Assembly (NCBI RefSeq): GCF_007830055.1
Contig: NZ_VLLE01000004.1
Location: 711,248 to 775,247, forward strand
Reading direction: 5' to 3'
Source: Lacibacter cauensis
GTDB lineage: Bacteria > Bacteroidota > Bacteroidia > Chitinophagales > Chitinophagaceae
DNA length: 64,000 bases
The notes below the pieces were generated by a model. The model searched no databases. It was not told the origin of the DNA and worked only from the letters and a program-made list of their open reading frames with translations. Positions 34,619-43,410 of this stretch are shown here, in pieces. Position 1 is the first letter of the stretch. Every line of letters starts with the position of its first letter. The translations under genes and the position numbers were made by a program.

Positions 34619-37216
34619 ATGAAGAAGCAATTTGCAGTGGCACTATCTGCATTGTGCCTGTTGCTCGGCAACGAAGCATCCTCGCAGGCAAAACCAGCAG
34701 CCACTCCTGCGCCGGCCGACACAACAAAAAAGGCGCCGCCCAAACCAAGCATCAACGACAAAGTAAAATCGAGTAAGAAACACGCAGGTCTGTTTACTGT
34801 GTACCAGGATACAGCTACCGGCAGTGTGCAAATGTTTATTCGAAAAGATCAATTGGAAAAAGAGTTCATCTACCAGAGCTTTTCATTGAGTGGACCAACC
34901 TCACTCTTTCTGAATCAAAGCATGCACCGCTCTACCCTGTTGTTTAAAATCCGCAAGTCGTTCGATAAGCTGGAGTTTTCATTGGTCAACACCAATTTTT
35001 ACTACGATCCGAATAATGCTGTAAGCAAATCGGCAAACGTAGACGTTGCTGAGTCGGTTTTCTTTGCCGATAAAGTTTCGTTCGAAGATTCTACTGGTTA
35101 CTTAATTACAGCCGATGCATTATTTGTAAGCGAAAAGCTCGATCCTGTAAAACCGTTACCCAACCCAACCGTTCCATCGTTCATGTTCTTTAACCTGGGC
35201 GGTTATAACCCAACCAAGAGTAAGGTGAGTGGTTTACGATCTTACCCCAACAATACCGATGTAATTGTTGATCTGGCGTATGATAATCCTGCTCCGTTTA
35301 ACCAGGGCGGAAAAGACATTACAGATGCCCGTTACATCCGCATTAAACTGCAGCATTCATTTATTGAAGTGCCAAAGAACGATTACAAACCACGTAAAGA
35401 CGATCCACGCATTGGTTATTTTAGCCAGGAAGTAGATGATCTTACAGCAAACACCTACACTCCCTACAAAGACGTTATCAACCGCTGGCATTTAAAGAAA
35501 AAAGATCCATCGGCTGCAGTAAGTGAACCTGTTGAACCGATTACCTACTGGGTTGAAAACACAACACCGGTTGAATATCGCCAAACCATTGTTGAAGCAG
35601 GTTTAAAATGGAATGAAGCATTTGAAAAAGCAGGTTACAAAAATGCTGTTCAAATGAAAATTATGCCTGATGATGCAACATGGGATCCGGCTGATATCCG
35701 TTACAATGTGATCCGTTGGGTATCGTCGATGTATCCTTCGTATGGTGCCATCGGACCCAGCTTTGTAAACCCCAAAACCGGACAAATTCTTGGTGCAGAT
35801 ATTACCATTGAGTGGAAACCTGCAGCCTTGTTCCCCGGTGATGCTGTATATACCGACCGTACAGCTCTTTCAATTACACCTGCAGAAGATGCAACTGCTG
35901 CATTTGAAAAAATGCTGCCTGCCAACCTGCACAATCATTGGAAAAACTGCAATATTGGTAAATATGTAATGCAACAATACGCTGCAGGTTTTGCCATGGC
36001 ACAACTTGCAGGTGCAACCAGCGAAGAGGAAAAAGAATTCCACAAACAATTCCTGTATTACCTGGTAATGCACGAAATGGGACACACGCTTGGTCTTAAC
36101 CACAACATGAAAGCCAGTTCCATTCTTTCGCCAAGTGAAGTACACAACAAAGCCATTACATCGAAAGTTGGTTTAATGGGCAGTGTTATGGACTATCCTT
36201 CTGTAAACGTTGCACTTGATAAAACAAAACAGGGCGATTATTACACGACCAAAGTTGGTCCTTACGATGTTTGGGCTATTGAATATGGTTACAGCGAATT
36301 TGCTGCAAATGAAGAAGACGCTAAACTCAGCGCTATTGCAAGCCGCAGCAACGAACCGTACTTAACATTTGGTAATGATGCAGATGATATGCGCAGCCCC
36401 GGTAACGGTATCGACCCTCGTGTAATGGTGAACGATATGAGCAGCGATATGGTTGCTTATGCCGAAGACCGTTTCAAATTTGTAAATGCAACCATGCCCA
36501 AACTCCTCAGCAAGTTTGGTAAAACAGGCGAATCGTATGCAGGCATCCGTGGCCGCTACAACTTACTCAACTTCGAACGCCGCAGTATGGCACAGGCGGT
36601 TGCCAATTATATTGGCGGTGTGTATGTAGACAGAAGTTTCATTGGCCAGAACGGCGATAGCAAACCTTACACCGTTGTACCGGCCGCTTACCAGAAAAAA
36701 GCAATGGACCTGTTGGTGAAATATGTTTTTGCACCGAATGCATTTGATGCTGATGCACAACTGTTCCGCTACCTGCAATTGCAGCGTCGTGGTTACAATT
36801 TCTTTGGCGCAACAGAAGATCCGAAGCTCCAAAACAACCTGTTCTCGAACCAGGTGGTGGCATTACAGACCATGCTGAACCCAGTTACGCTTAGCCGTAT
36901 CAGCAACAGCAGCCTGTACGGTAATACCTACAGCGTTGCCGATGTAATGACCGATTTGGCAAATGGTATTTTTAAAGCAGATATTGCCGGTGCTGTAAAC
37001 CTGTACCGCCAGAACCTGCAAACCGAATTTGTAAAAGGTGCTATTGGCATTATTGAATCGAAAACCGGTTACGACAATGCAGCACGCAGTGCGGCTTACA
37101 ATACATTGCGTAAAATAAAAACTATGCTGGGTACAGCGGTTTCTCCAAACGAGCAAACCAAAGCCCACCGCAGCATGCTTGTTTTTCTTATTGATAAAGC
37201 TCTGGCTGTAAAATAA
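34619..37216 (+). CDS. exported zinc-dependent metalloprotease (DUF5117/DUF5118 type)
   Basis: 865 residues with signal peptide ending ASSQA and an alanine/proline-rich linker. The metzincin motif HEMGHTLGLNH (485-495) binds the catalytic zinc, and GLMGSVMDYPS follows as a Met-turn. The N-terminal half is the long DUF5117-like region, and the C-terminal helices (RSMAQAVANYIGG) complete the typical large Bacteroidota protease. It is probably periplasmic or outer-membrane. Upstream TATCTTTT about 45 bp before the start may be a -7 element. Confidence 0.93.
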   Translation: MKKQFAVALSALCLLLGNEASSQAKPAATPAPADTTKKAPPKPSINDKVKSSKKHAGLFTVYQDTATGSVQMFIRKDQLEKEFIYQSFSLSGPTSLFLNQSMHRSTLLFKIRKSFDKLEFSLVNTNFYYDPNNAVSKSANVDVAESVFFADKVSFEDSTGYLITADALFVSEKLDPVKPLPNPTVPSFMFFNLGGYNPTKSKVSGLRSYPNNTDVIVDLAYDNPAPFNQGGKDITDARYIRIKLQHSFIEVPKNDYKPRKDDPRIGYFSQEVDDLTANTYTPYKDVINRWHLKKKDPSAAVSEPVEPITYWVENTTPVEYRQTIVEAGLKWNEAFEKAGYKNAVQMKIMPDDATWDPADIRYNVIRWVSSMYPSYGAIGPSFVNPKTGQILGADITIEWKPAALFPGDAVYTDRTALSITPAEDATAAFEKMLPANLHNHWKNCNIGKYVMQQYAAGFAMAQLAGATSEEEKEFHKQFLYYLVMHEMGHTLGLNHNMKASSILSPSEVHNKAITSKVGLMGSVMDYPSVNVALDKTKQGDYYTTKVGPYDVWAIEYGYSEFAANEEDAKLSAIASRSNEPYLTFGNDADDMRSPGNGIDPRVMVNDMSSDMVAYAEDRFKFVNATMPKLLSKFGKTGESYAGIRGRYNLLNFERRSMAQAVANYIGGVYVDRSFIGQNGDSKPYTVVPAAYQKKAMDLLVKYVFAPNAFDADAQLFRYLQLQRRGYNFFGATEDPKLQNNLFSNQVVALQTMLNPVTLSRISNSSLYGNTYSVADVMTDLANGIFKADIAGAVNLYRQNLQTEFVKGAIGIIESKTGYDNAARSAAYNTLRKIKTMLGTAVSPNEQTKAHRSMLVFLIDKALAVK

Positions 37217-37235
37217 ACTACGACCGATGATTTAC

Positions 37236-37265
37236 AGAAAGCGGCCCTTGCGGGCCGCTTTTTCT
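37236..37265 (+). terminator. terminator of the metalloprotease gene
   Basis: AAAGCGGCCC / GGGCCGCTTT with a 4-nt loop and TTTT. It falls in the frame upstream of the tatC start, which argues against any earlier tatC start. Confidence 0.92.
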
Positions 37266-37274
37266 TTGCCCATG

Positions 37275-37304
37275 TTTGGCTCATTGGTTTTCGGGTTACA
37301 TTTG
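37275..37304 (+). promoter_or_regulatory. tatC promoter
   Basis: TTTG (37275-37278), 18-bp spacer and TACATTTG (37297-37304), an exact TAnnTTTG, ending 18 bp before the tatC GTG start. Confidence 0.6.
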
Positions 37305-37322
37305 CAACTGAAATCATTAACC

Positions 37323-38204
37323 GTGGCCGAAGCAACTTCTGAACGCAGATCATTAATTCAACGCATACGTGGTAAAAAGGGTGAAGAAAAAGCCGAGATG
37401 AGCTTTATCGATCACCTGGAAGAATTACGCTGGCACGTAATCCGTGCTGTACTCGCTGTAATTTTTGCATCGATCCTCGTTTTTTTTAAGATCGACTTTG
37501 TGGTAGATAAAATCTTGATGGGCCCTGCACATAAAGATTTTATTACGTACCAATGGTTGTGCAAGCTGGGTGAGTTGCTGCATGTGAATGCGCTTTGCCT
37601 CGCCGATTTCAGCGTAAAGTTTCAGAGTAATGCCATGACGGAACAGTTTCTGACCACTTTTACCGTTGGTTTTACAGTTGGGTTCATTCTTGCATTTCCG
37701 TATGTATTCTGGGAAATCTGGAAATTCATTCGTCCTGCCTTGAGCGATAAAGAACGTAAAGGAACTACCGGTGCTATTTTCTGGATTTCTGCACTCTTTT
37801 TCATTGGTGTTGCATTTGGTTACCTGATTCTTACGCCCTTCATGGTTAACTTTTATTCAACTTACTCGCTCAGCCCGTTAATTGAATTTAAACCAACTAT
37901 CAGCGATTATTTTGAAAACCTCATTTACTTAACAGTAGGTATTGGTTTGCTGTTTCAGCTGCCCGTAGTTATTATGCTGCTCACCAAAGTGGGTATGCTT
38001 ACACCCATTACACTTCGCCGCATCCGCAAATATGCGTTTGTGGTTATTCTTATTTTGGCAGCCATCATTACGCCATCTACCGATCCGTTTAGTTTGGCCT
38101 TGGTAACTATTCCGCTTTATGGTTTATACGAATTAAGTATTGCCATGAGTATGCGTATTTACAAACGCCAGATCAAGCAGGAAGATATTGAAGAGTGGAG
38201 TTAA
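37323..38204 (+). CDS. tatC: Sec-independent protein translocase TatC
   Basis: 293 residues from a GTG start at 37323. The longer open frame is ruled out by the intervening terminator and promoter; an ATG at 37398 is possible but would trim the N-terminus. TatC forms the twin-arginine signal receptor. The N-terminal MSFIDHLEELRWHVIRAV and six membrane helices are visible, with the conserved FPYVFWEIWKFIRPAL and the Pro/Asp-containing ITPSTDPFSL loop. No tatA or tatB is in the window. Confidence 0.93.
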   Translation: MAEATSERRSLIQRIRGKKGEEKAEMSFIDHLEELRWHVIRAVLAVIFASILVFFKIDFVVDKILMGPAHKDFITYQWLCKLGELLHVNALCLADFSVKFQSNAMTEQFLTTFTVGFTVGFILAFPYVFWEIWKFIRPALSDKERKGTTGAIFWISALFFIGVAFGYLILTPFMVNFYSTYSLSPLIEFKPTISDYFENLIYLTVGIGLLFQLPVVIMLLTKVGMLTPITLRRIRKYAFVVILILAAIITPSTDPFSLALVTIPLYGLYELSIAMSMRIYKRQIKQEDIEEWS

Positions 38205-38246
38205 GTGTGAAGCCGGTAGCCAATAGTATTTAGTTATTAGCCTTCT

Positions 38247-38609
38247 TTACATGAATTTTTCGGGATGATTGATCATGTATTGCAGCAGTTTTGCTACTTC
38301 TTCGTTTACTGAATTTGCTTTTTGGTAGGTATCCTTATTTAGATAATTATATTCATAAGCAAAATCCAGCCATACTTCTGTTTCGGCATTTTCCATATCG
38401 GCATCTGTAAGCTTACTTACAAAATGAGCCGGGTATTTTCGCTTTCGATATGATTCAGCAATACAGGCGCAAACTGATCTTGAACTTCTTCTTACTTGAT
38501 CCGTCAAACTATAACGTTCTTCCACCGGAAAACTCTTTGATACAATAAAAATCAAATTTGCTACCTCTTTAGCTTTCTGAAATGCTTTTAGTGTTTTATA
38601 GCCAGGCAT
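38247..38609 (-). CDS. four-helix-bundle protein (23S rRNA intervening-sequence type)
   Basis: 120 residues from the ATG at 38607-38609; an upstream ATG at 38669 is possible. The pattern LKAFQKAKEVANLIF, SLTDQVRRSSRSVCACIAESY and ENAETEVWLDFA is that of the IVP-type four-helix bundle. Such genes are often solitary and are found in intergenic or rRNA positions. Its role is unknown. It is inserted on the opposite strand between tatC and rpiB, and AGCCGGTAG (38211-38219) and CTACCGGCT (38694-38702) flank it as inverted repeats. Confidence 0.85.
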   Translation of the reverse strand: MPGYKTLKAFQKAKEVANLIFIVSKSFPVEERYSLTDQVRRSSRSVCACIAESYRKRKYPAHFVSKLTDADMENAETEVWLDFAYEYNYLNKDTYQKANSVNEEVAKLLQYMINHPEKFM

Positions 38610-38716
38610 AGGTGATGTTTTAAATTCAAAATAGAAAAACTTATTCTTTACTGCAACTGGTAACTTCATCGCCTTACGACTTTCGACTAACGACTACCGG
38701 CTATCGGCTATTTTCC

Positions 38717-38724
38717 TACCTTTG
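38717..38724 (+). promoter_or_regulatory. -7 element of rpiB
   Basis: TACCTTTG is an exact TAnnTTTG, 18 bp before the rpiB ATG. Confidence 0.55.
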
Positions 38725-38742
38725 AATTCTAATTCATCAACT

Positions 38743-39195
38743 ATGCAAATTTTTGATTTAACTAAACCCGTTGCCATTGGTTGCGACCATGCAGGGTTCG
38801 ATTATAAAGAAGACCTGATCTCCTTCCTCGAAGGAAAAGGAATTGCGTTTAAAGATTTTGGTACACATTCAAAAGACAGTGTAGACTATCCCGATTTTGC
38901 GCATCCGGTTGCATCGGCTGTTGAAAACGGCGAAGCTGCTTTTGGTATTTTACTTTGCGGCAGTGCAAATGGTGTAGCCATAACTGCCAACAAACACCAG
39001 GGTGTTCGTGCCGGCCTTTGCTGGGGCGAAGAAATTGCTCAGCTTGTTCGTGCACACAACAATGCCAACATTATTTGCATTCCTGCCCGCTTTGTACGTG
39101 AAGGCGATGCAGAGAAAATGGTGCACACGTTTATGACAACCGAGTTTGAAGGCGGCCGCCACGGTTTGCGTGTAAATAAGATTGCCTGCAGTTAG
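38743..39195 (+). CDS. rpiB: ribose 5-phosphate isomerase B
   Basis: 150 residues from ATG 38743. It interconverts ribose 5-phosphate and ribulose 5-phosphate, or a related aldose. GCDHAG (13-18), catalytic Cys72 in LCGSANG, and RAHNNANI are the family landmarks; the Thr/Gly-rich loop here reads CGSANG. Its promoter and terminator make it a single-gene unit. Confidence 0.93.
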   Translation: MQIFDLTKPVAIGCDHAGFDYKEDLISFLEGKGIAFKDFGTHSKDSVDYPDFAHPVASAVENGEAAFGILLCGSANGVAITANKHQGVRAGLCWGEEIAQLVRAHNNANIICIPARFVREGDAEKMVHTFMTTEFEGGRHGLRVNKIACS

Positions 39196-39227
39196 TTTAG
39201 AAACACGAATTAACCATTCATACAACT

Positions 39228-39250
39228 ATCCCGCCAATGGCGGGATTTTC
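39228..39250 (+). terminator. terminator of rpiB
   Basis: ATCCCGCC / GGCGGGAT around a 3-nt loop with TTTT, 32 bp past the stop. Confidence 0.88.
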
Positions 39251-39282
39251 GTTTATATTCGACCTTCTAAAAAATTTAATGC

Positions 39283-40746
39283 ATGAGGACTTACTTCCTT
39301 GCCGCACTTAGTTTGCTGGCACTCACTGCATCGGCACAAAAGAAAAACAAAACAGCCGAGCAGTTTTCAAAAACAATCACTGCTGATGATCTGAAAACAC
39401 ATCTGTACATTCTGGCCGGTCCGGAAATGGAAGGTCGTGAAACTGGTACTGCAGGTCAACGTAAAGCTGCCGACTATCTGAAACAACAGTTTCAGCGCAT
39501 TGGTATTGCGCCGGCAAACAATGGTAATTACGAGCAGTTTTATCCCTTGTACAAAGACACGTTGAAAGAAGCTGCTGTAACTGTTAACAGCAAAAGCTTT
39601 GAGTTTGGTAAAGATTTTTCTGCTGCACTCAACAACATCATTACAACGCAACAGTTTTTTAGCGAGGTAGTGTACATGAGTAAGATCGATACCACAACTG
39701 ATATTCGTGGTAAAGCGGTAGTGATCGTTGCAAAGAACGGTACACAGTTGCCTGCGTTTAACGACATCAACAAACTCTACAGTCGCCAGCCTGCAGCTGT
39801 TTTGTTTGTGGTAAACAATGTAGACAAAACACCGTCGCCACGTGCAGGACGTTTAAGCATGAGCTTATACCGCAACCGCCAAACACCGCTTGTAGTTCGT
39901 ATTTCGGAGGCAATGGGTGAAGCTTTGTTGAAAAACGATTTTGCAAATGCGAAAGCACAAACACTCGAAACAAAAACAGTTGCCACAGAGTTAATGCTCC
40001 ACTTCAAAAAAGATTTTGATGTTACACAGGCTTCGAACGTGTTAGGCTTTATTGAAGGAACAGATAAGAAAGATGAGTGGGTGATCATTTCTGCACACTA
40101 CGATCACGTGGGTGTTATTGGTGGTAAAATTCACCCCGGTGCCGATGATGATGGAAGTGGCACCGTTGGTGTATTGGAAATTGCCGAAGCATTTGCAAAA
40201 GCAAAAGCAGCAGGCAAAGGTCCACGTCGCAGCATTTTATTCTTAGCTGTGAGTGGCGAAGAAAAAGGTTTGTGGGGAAGTGCCTACTATGCTGAGCATC
40301 CTGTTTATCCGTTGGAGAAAACCAGCATTGATATCAACATCGATATGATCGGTCGTAAAGACGATAACCTGAAGTCGCTCGACAGCAACAATCATGTGTA
40401 CTTAATTGGTGATGATAAGCTGAGCAGCCAATTAACACCGTTTGTTGACAGCATCAATAAAATGTACATCAACATTATTACCGATCGTAAATACAACGAT
40501 CCGAAAGATCCGAACCGTTTATACTACCGCAGCGACCATTACAATTTCGCAGCGAAAGGAGTTCCGATTGTGTTCTTCTTTGATGGTATTCATAAAGATT
40601 ACCACAAGCCAAGCGATACGCCTGATAAGATCAACTATGATCTGCACGAGAAACGCAGCCGTTTGGTGTTCCTGTTAGCATGGGAAGCTGCCAACCGTAA
40701 CAACATGTTTGTGCGTGATATTCCGTTAAACGTTCCTCCAAGATAG
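39283..40746 (+). CDS. M28 family exported aminopeptidase
   Basis: 487 residues with signal peptide ending ASAQ. An inserted PA-like domain (about 110-215) precedes the zinc peptidase core: AHYDHVGV (first His and Asp), PGADDDGSGTVGVLE, the SGEEKGLWGS Glu pair and YRSDHYNF with the final His. M28 enzymes cleave N-terminal residues of peptides in the periplasm or outside. It is monocistronic between two terminators. Confidence 0.93.
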   Translation: MRTYFLAALSLLALTASAQKKNKTAEQFSKTITADDLKTHLYILAGPEMEGRETGTAGQRKAADYLKQQFQRIGIAPANNGNYEQFYPLYKDTLKEAAVTVNSKSFEFGKDFSAALNNIITTQQFFSEVVYMSKIDTTTDIRGKAVVIVAKNGTQLPAFNDINKLYSRQPAAVLFVVNNVDKTPSPRAGRLSMSLYRNRQTPLVVRISEAMGEALLKNDFANAKAQTLETKTVATELMLHFKKDFDVTQASNVLGFIEGTDKKDEWVIISAHYDHVGVIGGKIHPGADDDGSGTVGVLEIAEAFAKAKAAGKGPRRSILFLAVSGEEKGLWGSAYYAEHPVYPLEKTSIDINIDMIGRKDDNLKSLDSNNHVYLIGDDKLSSQLTPFVDSINKMYINIITDRKYNDPKDPNRLYYRSDHYNFAAKGVPIVFFFDGIHKDYHKPSDTPDKINYDLHEKRSRLVFLLAWEAANRNNMFVRDIPLNVPPR

Positions 40747-40763
40747 TTGAGAAGAACAACGCA

Positions 40764-40796
40764 TAAAAAACCCCGGCACATGTGCCGGGGTTTTTA
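40764..40796 (+). terminator. terminator of the M28 peptidase gene
   Basis: AAAAACCCCGGCACA / TGTGCCGGGGTTTTT, a long perfect stem with a T tail. Confidence 0.93.
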
Positions 40797-40850
40797 TTTT
40801 TTGTCTTTTCGGGACAATTTATCGGTAGAGAAATTTTTAAAAGTTATTAC

Positions 40851-40913
40851 ACGTTCCGTAGGAACGTTTGATGAACATTATCTTTCTTTTTTCAAGCGTT
40901 CCTAACGGAACGC
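40851..40913. repeat. paired GTTCC palindromes
   Basis: CGTTCCGTAGGAACG (40852-40866) and GCGTTCC/GGAACGC (40896-40913) are two hairpins in inverted relation between the M28 and YidE-type genes. A degenerate third half-site (TGTTCCTACAG) follows near 40948. As I recall, such GTTCC-type palindromes recur in this phylum. Confidence 0.7.
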
Positions 40914-40992
40914 AACCCAACTCCTTGTTTTCTGCTACCAAGCAACTGTTCCTACAGAATAAAATACACAGTAAGAATCTTTACTGTTGCTT

Positions 40993-42660
40993 TTACGATA
41001 AGAACAAAATCAATAGTTGAGCGGCAATAATGCGTAAGATCATTGTCAAGGGATATACAGTTGCGTAGGTAACAGAAGCTACTTCATTTTTGGCCAGTTG
41101 TGTAGAGAATGCCAATGCCGGCGGATCGGTGCTTGCACCGGAAAGCAAACCACATACTTCGAAAAATGTTTTACGAAATACATAGTGTGCAACCAATCCA
41201 ACAATCAACAATGGAACAATGGTAACGGCTAATCCCATCACAATCCATAACCAGGCATTGCCCCCACTCAATGCGGCCTGCAAATTGGCACCACTGCTTA
41301 ACCCAACACTGGCAAGGAACAAACTGATGCCCAACTCACGCAACATTAAATTAGCACTGTAAGTAGTGTATTGATTCAAATAAAACTTACCGCCGTAACG
41401 GCTCAACAGCAAAGCAATAATGAGCGGACCGCCAGCCAATCCAATTTTCACCGGCACCGGCATATTAAAAAAGTACATGGGAATACTGCCGAGCACAACA
41501 CCTGCAACAATACCAATAAAGATAGGTGCCAGATCGGGCACATCCAAACGCTTCAGCTGATTACCTACAGTTTTTGTAACAAGATCAATACCTTCTTCGG
41601 TACCAACAACTTTCACCTGGTCGCCAAGTTGTAAAATAATATCGCCATGTGGTACCATTTCCACACCGGCACGGCTTAAACGTGTTAAGGTAAAATCGTG
41701 TTGGTGCAGTGCAGCAATATCGCCCAGTCGTTTATGCGTTACCTCGGGTTGCGAAACAATGATGATGCGTGAGATCAGTTCACTCTTCGGCAGTTCTTTC
41801 AAATTCATCTCACTCTCTTCGCCAATAATCGTCTTTAATACCTGCAGCTGATCTTTGTGTGCAACAATCAGCAATACATCGCCCTCTGCCAAATGCGTTT
41901 GCGGTGTAGGTGTCATTACTTTTCCATCGTGAAATAAACGGGATACAACAACCGGTTCTTTCAACAGTTCAAAAACATTACGCAGCGGTTTGCCGATCAG
42001 TTGCTTATTCTGCATCACCAAATGAATGGAAACTGGTTTGTTTGATTTGATGACATCGAGCTTGCGGTGCAGCTCCCGTTCTTTATCAAGGTTCACACGA
42101 AAAACAGCTTTCAAAATTAAGATGGCAGCGATGATGCCAAACACACCAAACGGGTAAACCACTGCATACGCCAGTGTAATGAATGAAATATCATCGGCCG
42201 GCAAATGCAGATCTTTTGCAGCTGCCTGTGCAGCACCAAGGCCGGGTGTATTTGTTACAGCACCACTCATAACACCTGTAAGCGTGGTAATGGGCTGACC
42301 CAGAAAAAAATAAAAAGCAACAACAGTTAACACACCAAGCAGTACCACCAGTGCTGCTAGCCCGTTTGTAACAGCTGCATTTTTTTTAAGTGATGAAAAG
42401 AAACCCGGGCCTACCTGTAAGCCGATGGAGTATACAAAAAGAATTAAACCGAACTCTTTTAAAAAGTGTTCGGTTTCTTTATTTACATGAATGCCTGCAT
42501 AAGAAATAGCAAGACCCATAAATAAAATCCATGTTACACCGAGAGAGATGCCGAAAATTTTTACTCTGCCCAACCAGGTGCCGATTGCGATAACAACACC
42601 AAAAATGATGACTGTTTGCGGAATACTTTCTTCGAGCAGTAGTTTGAGAAACCAGTTCAT
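40993..42660 (-). CDS. YidE/AspT-type transporter with TrkA_C domains
   Basis: 555 residues. Two sets of five to six membrane helices (1-185 and about 380-555) flank two soluble TrkA_C (RCK_C-like) domains at about 200-375 (LIGKPLRNVFELLKEP, HGDIILQLGDQVKVVG). This duplicated layout is that of the aspartate-alanine exchanger relatives YidE/YbjL. Each half carries the repeated AVTNTPGLGAAQ / GASTDPPALAF motif. Substrate is unknown. Confidence 0.88.
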   Translation of the reverse strand: MNWFLKLLLEESIPQTVIIFGVVIAIGTWLGRVKIFGISLGVTWILFMGLAISYAGIHVNKETEHFLKEFGLILFVYSIGLQVGPGFFSSLKKNAAVTNGLAALVVLLGVLTVVAFYFFLGQPITTLTGVMSGAVTNTPGLGAAQAAAKDLHLPADDISFITLAYAVVYPFGVFGIIAAILILKAVFRVNLDKERELHRKLDVIKSNKPVSIHLVMQNKQLIGKPLRNVFELLKEPVVVSRLFHDGKVMTPTPQTHLAEGDVLLIVAHKDQLQVLKTIIGEESEMNLKELPKSELISRIIIVSQPEVTHKRLGDIAALHQHDFTLTRLSRAGVEMVPHGDIILQLGDQVKVVGTEEGIDLVTKTVGNQLKRLDVPDLAPIFIGIVAGVVLGSIPMYFFNMPVPVKIGLAGGPLIIALLLSRYGGKFYLNQYTTYSANLMLRELGISLFLASVGLSSGANLQAALSGGNAWLWIVMGLAVTIVPLLIVGLVAHYVFRKTFFEVCGLLSGASTDPPALAFSTQLAKNEVASVTYATVYPLTMILRIIAAQLLILFLS

Positions 42661-42852
42661 GAGATTATGTTTTGGTATCTGCCAATGGCAGACGATGTTT
42701 TGCTAAGTAGTATGCTCATTGTTATTGTGGTTGGCTTTGAGCATTTCATTTATATAAAATAAGATGCGTAAAACTAAGTTGCTGATACGAAACAGGTACT
42801 AATCAAAATCACGGTTGATGCTTTTTTTAAACATGTTCTGTTGAAAATGCGG

Positions 42853-43305
42853 CTATGCATCCTGCACTGTCATGGTATACGTTAAGCTGTCGTGCCACAT
42901 TAAACCGCCAAAAAACACACTAAACAATTCAAACGGAATAAGACGGCAAAGTGTCCGCAGAAACGCTTTCTTATAACCAAGAGGAGAACCGTCAACCTGT
43001 ATGGCTTTTGTTTTCGTAAGCAGTTTGCCCAATGTTTTTCCCTTTGCGCCTTCTAGCAACGTATAGTACAAAAAATAAGAAGCAACAAATGCGATCAAAA
43101 AAAGCAGTTGTATCGATCCGCCCGGATAGCCATCTCCATCAAACCTCAGTGCAAATGCTAACAAGCCCGTTATTAATCCTAAAAGGAAATTGAGTACATA
43201 AAAAGCAACTGTGTCAACGATAAAATTTAACAGGCGTTGACCAGTACTTGCAAATTTGAACTGTGGTTCGGTAAAATCGGAAAGTACATTTGTTTGTTCT
43301 TCCAT
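42853..43305 (-). CDS. RDD family membrane protein
   Basis: 150 residues with three or four membrane helices. The RDD pattern appears in FASTGQRLLNFIVDTVAFYV (Arg and Asp) and GKTLGKLLTKTKAIQVDGSPLG. The family's role is uncertain and includes ion transport. A single gene, downstream of nothing obvious on the same strand. Confidence 0.88.
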   Translation of the reverse strand: MEEQTNVLSDFTEPQFKFASTGQRLLNFIVDTVAFYVLNFLLGLITGLLAFALRFDGDGYPGGSIQLLFLIAFVASYFLYYTLLEGAKGKTLGKLLTKTKAIQVDGSPLGYKKAFLRTLCRLIPFELFSVFFGGLMWHDSLTYTMTVQDA

Positions 43306-43359
43306 AAGTTTTGGTTGTGATGAAGGCTTTAAATTAATTCTTTCTTTTTGCTTACAAAT

Positions 43360-43387
43360 AAAAAAGCCGCAGCAGTTGCTGCGGCTT
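43360..43387 (-). terminator. terminator of the deoxyhypusine-synthase-like gene
   Basis: AAGCCGCAGCAAC / TGCTGCGGCTT followed by TTTTTATTT on the minus strand. Confidence 0.9.
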
Positions 43388-43410
43388 GTAAATAAAAGTT
43401 CGGTTTATTA

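Noticed and set aside
37227-37322. Longer tatC N-terminus from 37227
   Set aside because: This stretch contains the terminator of the preceding gene and the tatC promoter.
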